Source: Sepiola atlantica
Lineage: Eukaryota; Mollusca; Cephalopoda; Sepiida; Sepiolidae
Reading direction: 5' to 3'
Assembly (NCBI GenBank): GCA_963556195.1
Contig: OY744517.1
Location: forward strand, 79,139,214-79,203,213
DNA length: 64,000 bases
In this document: positions 48,249-61,548 of the stretch, in pieces
How positions within the stretch are numbered: position 1 is the stretch's first letter
Layout of the letters: every line of letters starts with the position of its first letter
Made by a program: the position numbers and the translations under genes
The notes under the pieces: model-generated
The model's input: only the letters and a program-made list of their open reading frames with translations
Told to the model about the DNA's origin: nothing
Database searches by the model: none

Positions 48249-49811
48249 CAAACCACCACAACCATGAAAATCTCTCCAGCAAATCATTTCTATGTTAAAA
48301 TATCAGGCGGATCATTTCAAATTTTATCCACTCGATTATGTATCTCATGGATTGAATTGCACACGGATATACAGTCACAAAAATGTGGTGCTAAAAGGTT
48401 ACTAATATTAATGCCAACAAAACAATACTTGTGTCCAAAAAAAAAAAAAATCTATTCTTACATCCTCATAAATTTGAGCCATTCAGGAAAATAAGACCGA
48501 GCATAAATGACAGAAAAATAAAAGTGTTGATCGCCTAAATGCAAAGAATGCAGAACAACAACTTCATGCTTAAACTGTACTAACTTGCAATAGGTTTTAC
48601 AACATGGAAACCAATGTTACAAATTTCTTTGATTCAAGATTTAAAATGATTCATTTTAGTTAATCTCAGCTGTGTAGCAAAAAAGGTGATGCTAACCTTT
48701 ATGCTTTGTTCTACAAATGTTACACAATAGACAAGAAGTTTTTAACCTTTAAAAAAAAATGTTTGGGGAAAAGAAGAAAAAAAATGAAAAAAAAAGTGAA
48801 TGCTAAAAATAAGAGAGCCGAACAGATGGGCACATTCTATGTGTTCAGTACGAATCAATAGCAATAGAATAGCTTAAAATCAGCAAAGCTGAGTAATAAA
48901 AATCTTCCTTTGCAATAAAACTTATTAAAGGTTAAGCAGTCGTTAACAAAATGTGAACCAAAAATATTTGTAATAAAACAAAATATTTACAAAATAAATA
49001 CAAGTAATGGGTATATAGGTAAATTATCTCCCCTAACCCCACTGTCTCCTTCGAGATTTGTATCAATGTAATTAACTATATTTATACCTTCAGAATAATG
49101 AATTAAAACAATTGATATGATACATGCAAAAATTACTGAGGTTGACTTAGATTGTGCTAGTTTGATTCAATGAATATAATGTTAATGAATAAGACATTAA
49201 GATTATTAACAAACTATTAGATTCTTATAATAGTTATAAGGTTTTAGTGAATGAAATGGTGTTTGATAGTTCATTTACAATAATGTTTCTCTTATAATAT
49301 TCATTGTAGATGAGAAACGGGCTCTATTTGAATTCTTTGCTTGTTGAAAAGAATATTCAGTTGCTGAGTTGGATATCTATTAAAACATTCCAAAATGTTC
49401 ATTCTAAATTCACTTTGTAGAGAAATACTTTTTTTTTTTTTTAAATGAAAAAAAAAAAAGTCTAGATTTATGCAGAATTAATTTCATTGGTTGGAACTCA
49501 ATGCACATGCAACTACAAACCAAATATGGGTAATAATCGCGCAGTGAGGAAAATATAAAGTGGCGTGATCACCACAGTACAAAAGTATTATATAATTGTT
49601 GGAAAATTAGAGTGCTCAATATTATTATATGTATAAATAACATATCAACATATATATGACCGAACAGGTCATAGTGAATATTACATTATTTATAATAAAG
49701 TTGTAAGACCATATATCGCCTGACTGTGAGAGTTCATATTTAAACCCAAGTATTTAAAATCGGTTTAAATTCAAAACAATTTGGTTAAATTCATAATTTA
49801 ATAATCAATGA

Positions 49812-49915
49812 AATTTAATTTCGAAAATTAAAATTTTATTTTTAATTTCGAAAATTAAAATTTTATTTTTAATTTCGAAAATTAAATTTTTTTTTTTTTT
49901 TTTAAATTTCGAAAA
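49812..49915. repeat. AT-rich palindromic tandem repeat
   Basis: Three units of about 28 bp, each with AATTTCGAAAATTAAAATTT, which is close to self-complementary around TTCGAA. Confidence 0.85.
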
Positions 49916-50364
49916 AAATTTTTTGTTTACATCATACCAGCATACAATATGTTTCAACCGCATAAGCTTATTATGTATAGTGAGTGAAGGGGAGGAGAGA
50001 GAATTTAAACCGCTACTCTATGCATGGTTAGCTTTCATCAGGGGGAAGAGATAGAGAGCATTTTACGTTGAGAGGGGGAATTCACCAAGGAGAGAAAGAG
50101 AACAGGTGAGTCAGTCAGGCTAATCCAGTACCATCTCTCTTTCTTTTCAATACAACTTTTTACTACAATTCAATTGAAATAAAAAATGTTGTTTGGGTTT
50201 AGGCACAGCTATTTTAAATTCCTCATGATTTAAATTTTCATACCTTTTTATTTATCAAAACCCCCCAATGTTAACAGGATTTTTACTTTGCTATTTACTT
50301 TTGGTAACTAAGCTAACGTTTAATATAAATTAAATTAAGGTTTTATTTTTTCTACTTACAACAA

Positions 50365-51262
50365 ATTAACATTAAATCTTTTTTTAAAACGTCTATAATT
50401 ACTTCCAAAATATTTTTGATTTTTTTAAAAACGTCTATCATTACTTCCAAAATATTTGATTTTTTTTTAAAACGTCTATCATTATTTCCAAAATATTTTT
50501 GATTTTTTTTTAAAACGTCCATCATTACTTCCAAAATATTTTAGATTTTTTTTTAAAACGTCTATCATTACTTCCAAAATATTTTTGATTTTTTTTAAAA
50601 CGTCTATCATTACTTCCAAAATATTGATTTTTTTTAACACGTCTATCATTACTTCCAAAATATTTTTGATTTTTTTTAAAACATCTATTACTTCAAAAAT
50701 ATTTTTTATTTTTTTTAAAACGTCTATCATTACTTCCAAAATATTTTTGATTTTTTTTTTAAACATCTACTATTACTTCCAAAATATTTTTGATTTTTTT
50801 TAAAACGTCTATCATTACTTCCAAAATATTTTTGATTTTTTTTAAAACGTCTATCATTACTTCCAAAATATTTTTGATTTTTTTAAAAACGTCTATCATT
50901 ACTTCTAAAATATTTAAAAACATTTTTTAAAACGTCTATCATTACTTCCAAAATATTTTTGATTTTTTTAAAACGTCTATCATTACTTCCAAAATATTTT
51001 TGATTTTTTTAAAAACGTCTATCATTACTTCTAAAATATTTAAAAACATTTTTTAAAACGTCTATCATTACTTCCAAAATATTTTTGATTTTTTTTTAAA
51101 AACGTCTATCATTACTTCCAAAATATTTTTGGTTTTTTTTTAAAACGTCTTTCATTACTTCCAAAATATTTTTGATTTTTTTTAAAAACGTCTATCATTA
51201 CTTCCAAAATATTTTTGATTTAAAAAAAAAAAAACTTCAATCATTACTTCCAAAATATTTCT
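50365..51262 (+). repeat. minisatellite, ~21 units of 41-44 bp
   Basis: The unit is AAAACGTCTATCATTACTTC then CAAAATATTTTTGATTTTTTT, with variable T-run length and point changes. Two units near 50905 and 51030 share an altered end AATATTTAAAAACATTTTTT, so a pair of units was duplicated together. Lys/Asn/Ile frames on the minus strand (KKIKNILEVMIDVL repeats) are translations of the satellite. It lies about 0.8 kb downstream, in gene direction, of the 52072-52232 exon. Confidence 0.95.
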
Positions 51263-51784
51263 CAAGCAAGTTTTTAAACTTATCCTCTTATGTTTAAACA
51301 AACACTTAATTTCAGCACACTTTAAAACTTTTTTTATAAGATTATCCCCAATCGCTGATAGGAATTTAAATTTATAAACAAAAAAAACCCAAAGAAACAA
51401 ACTTGAAAGTAATCATTGTTTAAAGTGAAACATCAAATTAAAAATAAGTATGCGCGTGTTTCTCCGTGACTGCTTAAATTTACAACCTATTTTAAAGAAT
51501 TCTATTAAGTGATCAAATGAAAATTAATTCACTTTTAATAAATGATTTATTAAAATAATATAAATAATTACATAAAATAACAAAACTGGATACACTTTCG
51601 AGGTCTTAGCTTATCTGGTTATTTTATAAGACGTCCTATTGATTTTATGCAAAACCAATTTTTTAATGACATATTTCTTAATTGAATTATCTTTCCGAAA
51701 ATGTAACTATTTTCTTACAAGACATTGAAAAAAAAAGAAAAAGAGAGGGTGCATGTGCAATGAGTGAGAAGAAAATTAAAGTAA

Positions 51785-51890
51785 AAAGACTTCCGGGCAA
51801 CACTGGGTAGATATAGCTAGTGGTTATATATATCTCATTGCTTAATATCAGAAAATGAAAAAAAAAATAAATAAATAAATAAATAAATAA
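51785..51890 (+). repeat. RTE-like 3' tail and (AAAT)n
   Basis: ACTTCCGGGCAACACTGGGT then AGATATAGCTAGTGGT is the GC-hairpin tail seen at 5512, followed by a short TA tract and an (AAAT)n run at 51862-51890. Confidence 0.5.
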
Positions 51891-52071
51891 AAAATACAGA
51901 ATATGTTTGTTTTGCCAGCAGTTAATAGGTTTTAGTTATTATTTTTATGAAATAAACTTCTTTTGGCAAGTGAAGCTTATGAAAAAAACATTCTTTTGAA
52001 TATTAAATGTATGAATCATATTTGTACGAATGGGATTTTGTGAAAAACTAAAATAAAAATAACAAGCTTAC

Positions 52072-52232
52072 TATTTTGCAGAATCATTCAATTGATATTC
52101 ATTTGATCGTCCAAAGCATTCCTGGACTCCTGTATCTGCCCAAAGTCGTTTCATAGCCTGTAAGAGGTCGTCTGAGAAAGGTTCAGTGTCTTCCATTCTA
52201 GCTATGACATCTAAAACCATCTTTGCATCAGA
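52072..52232 (-). CDS. GNAO1: G protein alpha-o subunit, helical-domain exon
   Basis: A 161-bp exon with acceptor CTTTTTCAG before TCTGATGCA and donor AAATA before GTAAGC on the minus strand. It encodes [20 protein letters not shown] followed by [20 protein letters not shown] and [14 protein letters not shown], with the final Tyr codon split. This is the all-helical domain that lids the nucleotide pocket in Galpha subunits, and the sequence follows vertebrate Galpha-o closely (RMEDTEPFS, LWxDxGx[16 protein letters not shown]). It is the 5'-most exon in the window. The exons for the N-terminal helix, P-loop and first helical segment must lie beyond 64000. The exon is intact. Confidence 0.97.
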
Positions 52233-52634
52233 CTGAAAAAGGAAAAAAAAAATTGATTTCGAAATATAGAACGATATGGAGAGAAGGAAAGTCTTTTGAC
52301 AAAGTTTACAGAAACAAGAAAATTAGTAACAAATATTTTCTAGAAAAAACAACAAAATAAACAAGCATTAAATTCAGTTCATAAGTAAAAGTGAAAAAAA
52401 AAAAAAATGAAAAAAAAAAAAAAAATGAAAAATGAAAAAGAAAAAATGAAAAATACCAAGAATAAAACAAAAAGAAGCAATATTATAAATCAGTATTTTT
52501 TAAATAAGAGATCTTAAAAAAATTCATCAGCTACTGCCAAACCAAATTGTGGTACTTGGATTCATAGCTAACCATCTTCAACAGCAGGAATTCTAATAGA
52601 ATAGGTGCAGACATGAACTTCTGATTCTTTTCAA

Positions 52635-52815
52635 GGGCTTGTGCAGTTTAGCCCCCTATAGAAAACGCTTATCAGGGGCTTGTGCACTTAAGTCCCCATT
52701 CCCCCCCCCCCCCACACACCTACGGAAAACGCTTTTAAGAGGTTTGTGCAGTTTAGGTCACCTACGGAAAATGCTTTTCGGGAGCTTGTGCAGTTTGGGT
52801 CACCTATGGAACACC
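52635..52815 (+). repeat. four-unit tandem repeat, ~42-60 bp
   Basis: Units share GGAAAACGCTTTT, GGGGCTTGTGCAGTTTAGGT and CACCTA. One unit is lengthened by a C run at 52689-52703. The repeat lies between the exon and the TA microsatellite. Confidence 0.8.
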
Positions 52816-52857
52816 TACATATATATATATATACATTAATACATACATTAATATACA

Positions 52858-52923
<66 letters not shown>

Positions 52924-52945
52924 CATAATATATATATATATACAT
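52816..52945. repeat. (TA)n and CATA microsatellite
   Basis: Long (TA)n from 52861 to 52915, framed by CATACATTAATA and CACATACATA pieces. Confidence 0.95.
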
Positions 52946-53474
52946 GATTTGCCAACGGTAAATGTCTTCACCTGGACTAAATAAACTTCACCTGGACTTT
53001 GTTTTGTCGTTTGAATTCCAGACAGATACATTACTCAGCGATTAATGGTATTATTCGACGAGCCTTGAGTAAAGTGTTCTCTTTCGAACATGGAAAATCC
53101 ACCATTTGCCACATGTTCCGATTCCTTTTCCATCGGTAATATCTCCATGCCAGCTATCGACGTCCGAATCTATCACTAAGCATACTGAGAAGCACAATAT
53201 AAACAGACACCAGGTTGAGATACATAAATATTAGATTCGTCCTCAGACTTCCTAGATCAAAAGACTACTGGGTAAATTTATAGAAGTGCACCTTCCGTAT
53301 TTCGACCCACCCCCTCCCCCCAAAAACTGTTTCTACTTTTTTGGGCAAATTACATGTAAACAACCTAAACAAATATCCGCTATGAAAAAAATTATGAAAA
53401 TTTTTATTATTTTAGGATGGGGGGTCACTCTCCTATATAAGTTTTACGTAAAGTGAGCACACATTTCTGGTCAT

Positions 53475-53845
53475 ATATATATATATACATACATGTATAT
53501 ATATACATACATACATGTATATATACATATATATATATATACATACATGTATATATACATATATATATATATATACATACATACATGTATATATACACAT
53601 ATATATATATACATACATGTATATATACATATATATATATATATACATACATACATGTATATATACACATGTATATATACATATGTATATATACATATAT
53701 ACATACATGTATATATACATATATACATACATACATACATGTATATATACATATATACATACATACATGTATATATACATATATACATACATACATACAT
53801 GTATATATACATATATACATACATACATGTATATATACATATGAG
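53475..53845. repeat. TATACATA/CATG satellite block 1
   Basis: Irregular units of TACATACATGTATATATACA, each centred on the palindrome ATACATGTAT. The block directly flanks the Penelope element that follows. All frames here are repeat translations. Confidence 0.95.
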
Positions 53846-53874
53846 TATATGAAAGGATAAAAATAATCCGACGG

Positions 53875-55035
53875 TATGAAATTAAAAATGGAAAAGCGGA
53901 AGACCTTTTCGCTCAACGTTTCGCCCAAATTTCACGTGGGCTTTGTCAAGAGCGGACGAAGAATACAAAAATGACAAAAGACGAGAAAGTCTGTAAATTA
54001 TGGGGAATATATATAGTGGTTGGGTTCATGTTGAGATAAAAGGGTATGCAAATAAAAAAAATTAAATAAATAAATAAATTAAAAAAAAAAAATAAAAAAA
54101 AAATAGAAATAAATATATATATATATATATATGCACATAAATGTGATCGAAACATATATAACACATATACATACATAAATATCAAATATACATAGAAGTA
54201 GCATTGGAAAAGAAGAGGAGAAAATAAAGAGCAGAAAGGGGTCCAAAAGATATTTAATTTAAAGCTCAGGGAATCATCCGGTGTCTAGAATTATCTTGTT
54301 TTCACTAATGATTGCTTTTGATAGGTTGGGGGAGATATTGTAGAAGCCCATTCTTTGTTTAATTTTATTTGTGGAAAGGGCTATGAGGGCAGATTCAATT
54401 ATTCGACGTGTTGACTTGTTGTGTATTATTTTGATTAAAGTGGATTTCTCAAAGTCAAAGTAATGACCATATTCCATAGTATGAGCACATAAGGCGTTAA
54501 GTGTGTTGTTAGTTTTAATCGCTCTTTTATGCTCATAAATCCGCTTGTCCAGATTACGCTGCATCTCTCCAATGTAGATCTTATTACAGTCTAGACAAGG
54601 AATGGAGTATATGCCAGCTTTGACATTGGGTGTCGTGTTCAGTTTAGGTGTTTTGATTAAATTTATAATACTTGCAGAAGTTATTTGGGATATGTTTATG
54701 CCTAGTTTATTAAGTTCTGTGTAAATCGGGTTATTGTTGGAATTGGTTGGTAAAGCTATATATCTATTTATTATAGGGCTGGTGGAGAATGGGCTTCTAC
54801 AATATCTCCCCCAACCTATCAAAAGCAATCATTAGTGAAAACAAGATAATTCTAGACACCGGATGATTCCCTGAGCTTTAAATTAAATATCCTTTGGACC
54901 CCTTTCTGCTCTTTATTTTCTCCTCTTCTTTTCCAATGCTACTTCTATGTATATTTGATATTTATGTATGTATATGTGTTATATATGTTTCGATCACATT
55001 TATGTGCATATATATATATATATATTTATTTCTAT

Positions 55036-55067
<32 letters not shown>

Positions 55068-55259
55068 ATTTAATTTTTTTTATTTGCATACCTTTTATCT
55101 CAACATGAACCCAACCACTATATATATTCCCCATAATTTACAGACTTTCTCGTCTTTTGTCATTTTTGTATTCTTCGTCCGCTCTTGACAAAGCCCACGT
55201 GAAATTTGGGCGAAACGTTGAGCGAAAAGGTCTTCCGCTTTTCCATTTTTAATTTCATA
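53875..55259. mobile_element. Penelope-like retroelement pair in inverted orientation
   Basis: Inverted arms of about 475 bp (53875-54353 and 54787-55259) are almost identical, for example GGAAAAGCGGAAGACCTTTT at 53889 and its inverse at 55227. The 433-bp centre holds a GIY-YIG endonuclease coding region on the minus strand. Each arm includes the C-terminal codons, a 3' UTR with a hammerhead-like CTTGACAAAGCCCACG...GGGCGAAACG motif and then satellite DNA. Inverted terminal duplications are known for Penelope elements. Confidence 0.85.
54274..54828 (-). pseudogene. Penelope-like GIY-YIG endonuclease domain (partial)
   Basis: The minus-strand frame reads VKAGIYSIPCLDCNKIYIGE followed by MQRNLDKRIYEHKRAIK. 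The GIY...YIG pair, the Arg ten or so residues later and the EH are the catalytic features of the GIY-YIG fold, and CxxC between the two motifs is typical of Penelope-like elements. The C-terminal end is GFYNISPNLSKAIISENKII and a stop. The reverse transcriptase that normally precedes it is absent. The ATG start of the frame falls within the opposite inverted arm and is not a genuine start. Confidence 0.85.
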
Positions 55260-56300
55260 TATACATATATACATACATACATACATGTATATATACATGT
55301 ATATATATATATATACATACATGTATATATACATGTATATATATATATACATACATGTATATATATATACATGTATATATACATATATATATACATACAT
55401 GTATATATACATATATATATACATACATGTATATATACATACATGTATATATACATATATATATACATACATGTATATATACATGTACATACATGTATAT
55501 ATACATGTATATATACATACATGTATATATACATGTACATACATGTATATATACATGTATATATACATACATGTATATATACATGTACATACATGTATAT
55601 ATACATGTATATATATATATACATACATGTATATATACATGTATATATACATGTACATACATGTATATATACATGTATATATATATATACATACATGTAT
55701 ATATACATGTATATATACATGTATATATACATGTATATATATATATACATACATGTATATATACATGTATATATATATATACATACATGTATATATACAT
55801 GTATATATATACATGTATATATACATGTATATATATATACATACATGTATATATACATGTATATATATATATACATACATGTATATATACATGTATATAT
55901 ATATATACATACATGTATATATACATGTATATATATATATACATACATGTATATATACATGTATATATATATATACATACATGTATATATACATGTATAT
56001 ATATATATACATACATGTATATATACATGTATATATATATATACATACATGTATATATACATGTATATATATATATACATACATGTATATATACATGTAT
56101 ATATACATATATACATACATGTATATATACAATATATACATACATGTATATATACATGTATATATATATACATACATGTATATATACATGTATATATATA
56201 TACATGTATATATATATATACATACATGTATATATACATGTATATATATATATACATACATGTATATATACATGTATATATATATACATACATGTGTATA
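55260..56300. repeat. TATACATG satellite block 2 (left of gap)
   Basis: Regular units of about 38 bp: ACATACATGTATATATACAT then GTATATATATATAT. Nearly every unit is its own inverse complement, so frames stay open on both strands. The block ends at the N gap. Confidence 0.95.
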
Positions 56301-56500
56301 NNNNNNNNNNNNNNNNNNNNNNNNNNNNNNNNNNNNNNNNNNNNNNNNNNNNNNNNNNNNNNNNNNNNNNNNNNNNNNNNNNNNNNNNNNNNNNNNNNNN
56401 NNNNNNNNNNNNNNNNNNNNNNNNNNNNNNNNNNNNNNNNNNNNNNNNNNNNNNNNNNNNNNNNNNNNNNNNNNNNNNNNNNNNNNNNNNNNNNNNNNNN
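56301..56500. other. assembly gap (200 N)
   Basis: A run of 200 N inside satellite. The round length suggests a placeholder of unknown true size. Frames that cross it contain X runs and mean nothing. Confidence 0.99.
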
Positions 56501-59500
56501 TATAATATATACATGTATGTATATTATATTATATACATACATGTATATATGATATATACATGTATGTATATATATATATATTACATGTATTGTATATATA
56601 TACATGTATGTATATATATACATGTAGTATATATACATGTATGTATATATATACATACATGTATATATATACATACATGTATAATATATACATACATGTA
56701 TATATATAAATACATGTATATATATATATATACATACATGTATATATATATATATACATGTATTATATATATATACATGTATATATATATACATGTATGT
56801 ATATATATACATGTATGTATATATATACATGTATTTATATATATACATGTATGTATATATATACATGTATGTATATAAATACATGTATATAATGTATATA
56901 ATATATATACATGTATATATATATATACATGTATGTATATATATACATGTATATATAATACATGTATATAATATATATATACATGTATGTATATATATAT
57001 ACATGTATGTATATATATATACATGTAGTATATATATACATGTATGATATATATACATGTATGTATATATATACATACATGTATATATATATATACATGT
57101 ATTATATATTACATACATGTATATATATATACATGTATATAATATACATGTATATATATACATGTATATATATATACATGTATATATATATACATACATG
57201 TATATATATATAATACATGTATATATATATACATACATGTATATATATATACATACATGTATATATATATACATACATGTATATATATATAATACATGTA
57301 TATATATATATACATGTATATATATACATGTATTATATATATACATGTATGTATATATATATACATGTATGTATATATATACATGTATGTATATATATAC
57401 ATACATGTATATATATACATACATGTATATATATATACATACATGTATATATATATACATGTATGTATATATATATACATGTATATATATATATATACAT
57501 GTATTATATATATATACATGTATGTATATATATATACATGTATGTATATATATACATGTATGTATATATATACATGTATGTATATATATAATACATGTAT
57601 ATATATATACATGTATATATATATACATGTATATATAATACATGTATATATATATACATGTATATATATATACATACATGTATATATATATACATACATG
57701 TATATATATATACATACATGTATATATATATACATACATGTATATATATATACATACATGTATATATATATACATACATGTATATATATATACATACATG
57801 TATATATATACATACATACATGTATATATATACATACATGTATATATATACATACATGTATATATATATACATACATGTATATATACATATATACATGTA
57901 TATACTACATGTATATACATACATGTATATACATACATACATGTATATATATACATACATGTATATATATATACATACATGTATATATATATATACATGT
58001 ATATATATATATACATGTATAGTATATATATACATACATGTATATATATACATACATGTATAATATATACATACATGTATATACATACATACATGTATAT
58101 ATACTACATGTATATACATACATACATGTATATATATACATACATGTATATATACATATACATACATGTATATATACATATATACATGTATATACATACA
58201 TGTATATACATACATGTATATACATACATACATGTATATATATACATACATGTATATATACATACATGTATATATATACATACATGTATATATATATATA
58301 CATGTATATATATATATACATACATGTATATATATACATACATGTATATATATATATACATGTATATATATATATACATACATGTATATATATATACATA
58401 CATGTATATATATATACATACATGTATATATATATACATACATGTATATATATATACATACATGTATATATATATACATACATGTATATATATACATACA
58501 TGTATTATATATACATACATGTATATATATATACATACATGTATTATATATACATACATGTATATATATATACATACATGTATATATATAACATACATGT
58601 ATATATATACATACATACATGTATATATATACATACATGTATATATATATATACATGTATATATATATACATACATGTATATATACATACATGTATATAT
58701 ATATATACATACATGTATATACATCATTATATACATACATACATGTATATATATACATACATGTATATATACATATACATACATGTATATATACATATAT
58801 ACATGTATATACATACATGTATATACATACATACATGTATATACATACATACATGTATATATATACATACATGTATATATATACATACATGTATATATAT
58901 ACATACATGTATATATATATATACATGTATATATATATATACATACATGTATATATATACATACATGTATATATATAAATACATGTATATATATATATAC
59001 ATACATGTATATATATATACATACATGTATATATATATACATACATGTATATATATATACATACATGTATATATATATACATACATGTATGTATATATAC
59101 ATACATGTATATATATATACATACATGTATATATATATACATACATGTATATATATATACATACATGTATGTATATATACATACATGTATATATACATAC
59201 ATGTATATATATACATACATGTATATATATATACATACATGTATATATATATACATACATGTATATACATACATGTATATATATACATACATGTATATAC
59301 ATACATACATGTATATACATACACATACATGTATATACATACATGTATATACATACATACATGTATATACATACATGTATATATATATACATACATGTAT
59401 ATATATACATGTATATATATACACACATGTATATACATACATGTATATATATACATACATGTATATTCATACATGTATATACATACATGTATATATATAT

Positions 59501-60357
59501 ACATACATGTATATACATACATGTATATATATACATACATGTATATACATACATACATGTATATACATACATGTATATATATATACATACATGTATATAT
59601 ATACATACATGTATATACACACATGTATATACATACATGTATATACATACATGTATATATATACATACATGTATATTCATACATGTATATACATACATGT
59701 ATATATATACATACATTGTATATACATACATGTATATATATACATACATGTATATACATACATGTATATATATACATACATGTATATACATACATGTATA
59801 TACATACATGTATATACATACATGTATATACATACATGTATATATATACATACATGTATATACATACATGTATATACATACATGTATATATATACATACA
59901 TACATGTATATACATACATGTATATATATACATACATACATGTATATACATACATGTATATATATACATACATGTATATACATACATGTATATACATACA
60001 TGTATATATATACATACATGTATATATATACATGTATATATATACATACATGTATATATATACATACATGTATATATACATACATGTATATATATACATA
60101 CATGTATATATATACATACATGTATATATATATACATACATGTATATATACATACATGTATATATATACATACATGTATATATACATACATGTATATATA
60201 TACATACATGTATATATACATACATGTATATATATACACATACATGTATATATATACACATACATGTATATACATACATGTATATATACATACATGTATA
60301 TATATACACATACATGTATATACATACATGTATATATATATATATACATGTATATAT
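56501..60357. repeat. TATACATG satellite block 3 (right of gap)
   Basis: About 3.9 kb of TACATACATGTATATATATA-type units. Near the gap (56500-57650) unit lengths are erratic with many single-base TA slips, such as TATAATACATG, which may be sequencing errors. From about 58200 the pattern becomes more orderly, and after 59280 units shorten to TATACATACATG with ATATATAC alternation. Confidence 0.95.
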
Positions 60358-61245
60358 AGTAGTGAATGGTAGTTTCCTTGAAGCATTGCTGGGTATAGTA
60401 GTAGTAAGTTTTTGAAAACTGTGGGCAATGCAATTCCGGGTAAGATGCAAGTTGAAAGGAAAGGAACAAAAACAATAACAATAAATCGAATACGATATAA
60501 GACTTACTATTTATTTTTCCTTTTTTTTTTTTTTTTTCTTACATAATATAACAGCAAGAGTGTTTTAGCTGTTCGTGTGATGTCCGGGTGATTAAAAATC
60601 ACTATTTGATATTTCGGAAAAGACATCCCTTTGTCAAAAATATTAGACCAGAAGAAGAATATTTTTCTTCTCCGACTGTGTAGAGAATAATAGAAAACAA
60701 AATGGCTGTCAGATATAGACCGCAGTAAATAATACACCCGAACCCTGCTCCCTGGCCAATTGCCCTATCCCCAACACAGGTCTGTGCCATGGCACTAACT
60801 GTGTTTACAAACTACAGTGCAATAAATGCAAAAAATTTTACATCGGCAACACTACAAGACAGCTACACTTGCGCATAAAGGAGCACTTGAATACCCGTAT
60901 ATCCTCTTTCCACAAACACATAGAGATTTGCTCAAACACTCAGCGCGATATTCACGTCTCCATCTTAGCGTCTGTCAGAAACATTGGTGACCTTAGAATC
61001 ACAGAATCAATCCTCATCTCCAGATTAAACCCCTCACTCAATCAACGTCACGAGCTCTACTCACCATTCATTCTATAATATCTACCCCCCCATCCACCAA
61101 CCAACCCCATATCTAACACTTAACAGACTCCGTTTCCACCACTTCACTCATTACTCACCTCCTATAATAAACTCACAACACACCCAAACAATCAAACAGG
61201 CCCCTCCCCATATGAACTTCCATTCTTACACACTTTCAACCACAA
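60358..61245 (+). mobile_element. second Penelope-like element fragment inside the satellite
   Basis: Unique sequence is bounded on both sides by satellite. A frame without ATG from about 60737 to 61078 encodes PNTGLCHGTNCVYKLQCNKC followed by KKFYIGNTTRQLHLRIKEHL and NTR, a GIY-YIG domain (VY...YIG...R...EH), then [20 protein letters not shown] and a stop. CxxC in the linker matches Penelope-type endonucleases. The 54.5-kb copy belongs to a different subfamily. On the minus strand near 60640-60610, TTGACAAAGGGATG...CCGAAATATC repeats the hammerhead-like order. The tail 61080-61245 is C/A-rich. Confidence 0.8.
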
Positions 61246-61516
61246 ACCATATACATATATGTATATATATACATACATGTATACACATACATACATGTAT
61301 ATATATACATACATGTATACACATACATACATGTATATATATATATACATGTATACACATACATGTATATATATATATACATGTATACACATACATACAT
61401 GTATATATATATATACATGTATACACATACATACATGTATATATATATATACATGTATACACATACATACATGTATATATATATATACATGTATATATAT
61501 ATACATATATATACAT

Positions 61517-61548
<32 letters not shown>

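Larger units (their letters stand above)
25197..52071 (-). other. Galpha-o intron (about 26.9 kb)
   Basis: A very large intron with most of the window's mobile elements, annotated individually. I saw no host coding sequence. Stretches without any recognised content include 25450-26180, 31320-32400 (one (GA)n at 32413-32436), 33900-34550, 43100-44270, 47400-49790 (homopolymers, a TA tract and (GTTT)n at 47754-47770) and 51270-51780. The last group is ordinary AT-rich intron. Confidence 0.9.

Noticed and set aside
50482..50766. A coiled-coil-like protein with KKIKNILEVMIDVL repeats
   Set aside because: It is the minus-strand translation of the minisatellite, and the repeat period equals the DNA unit length.
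50365..51262. A CRISPR-like array
   Set aside because: There are no unique spacers: the whole unit repeats, with T-run slippage, and the context is a eukaryotic intron.
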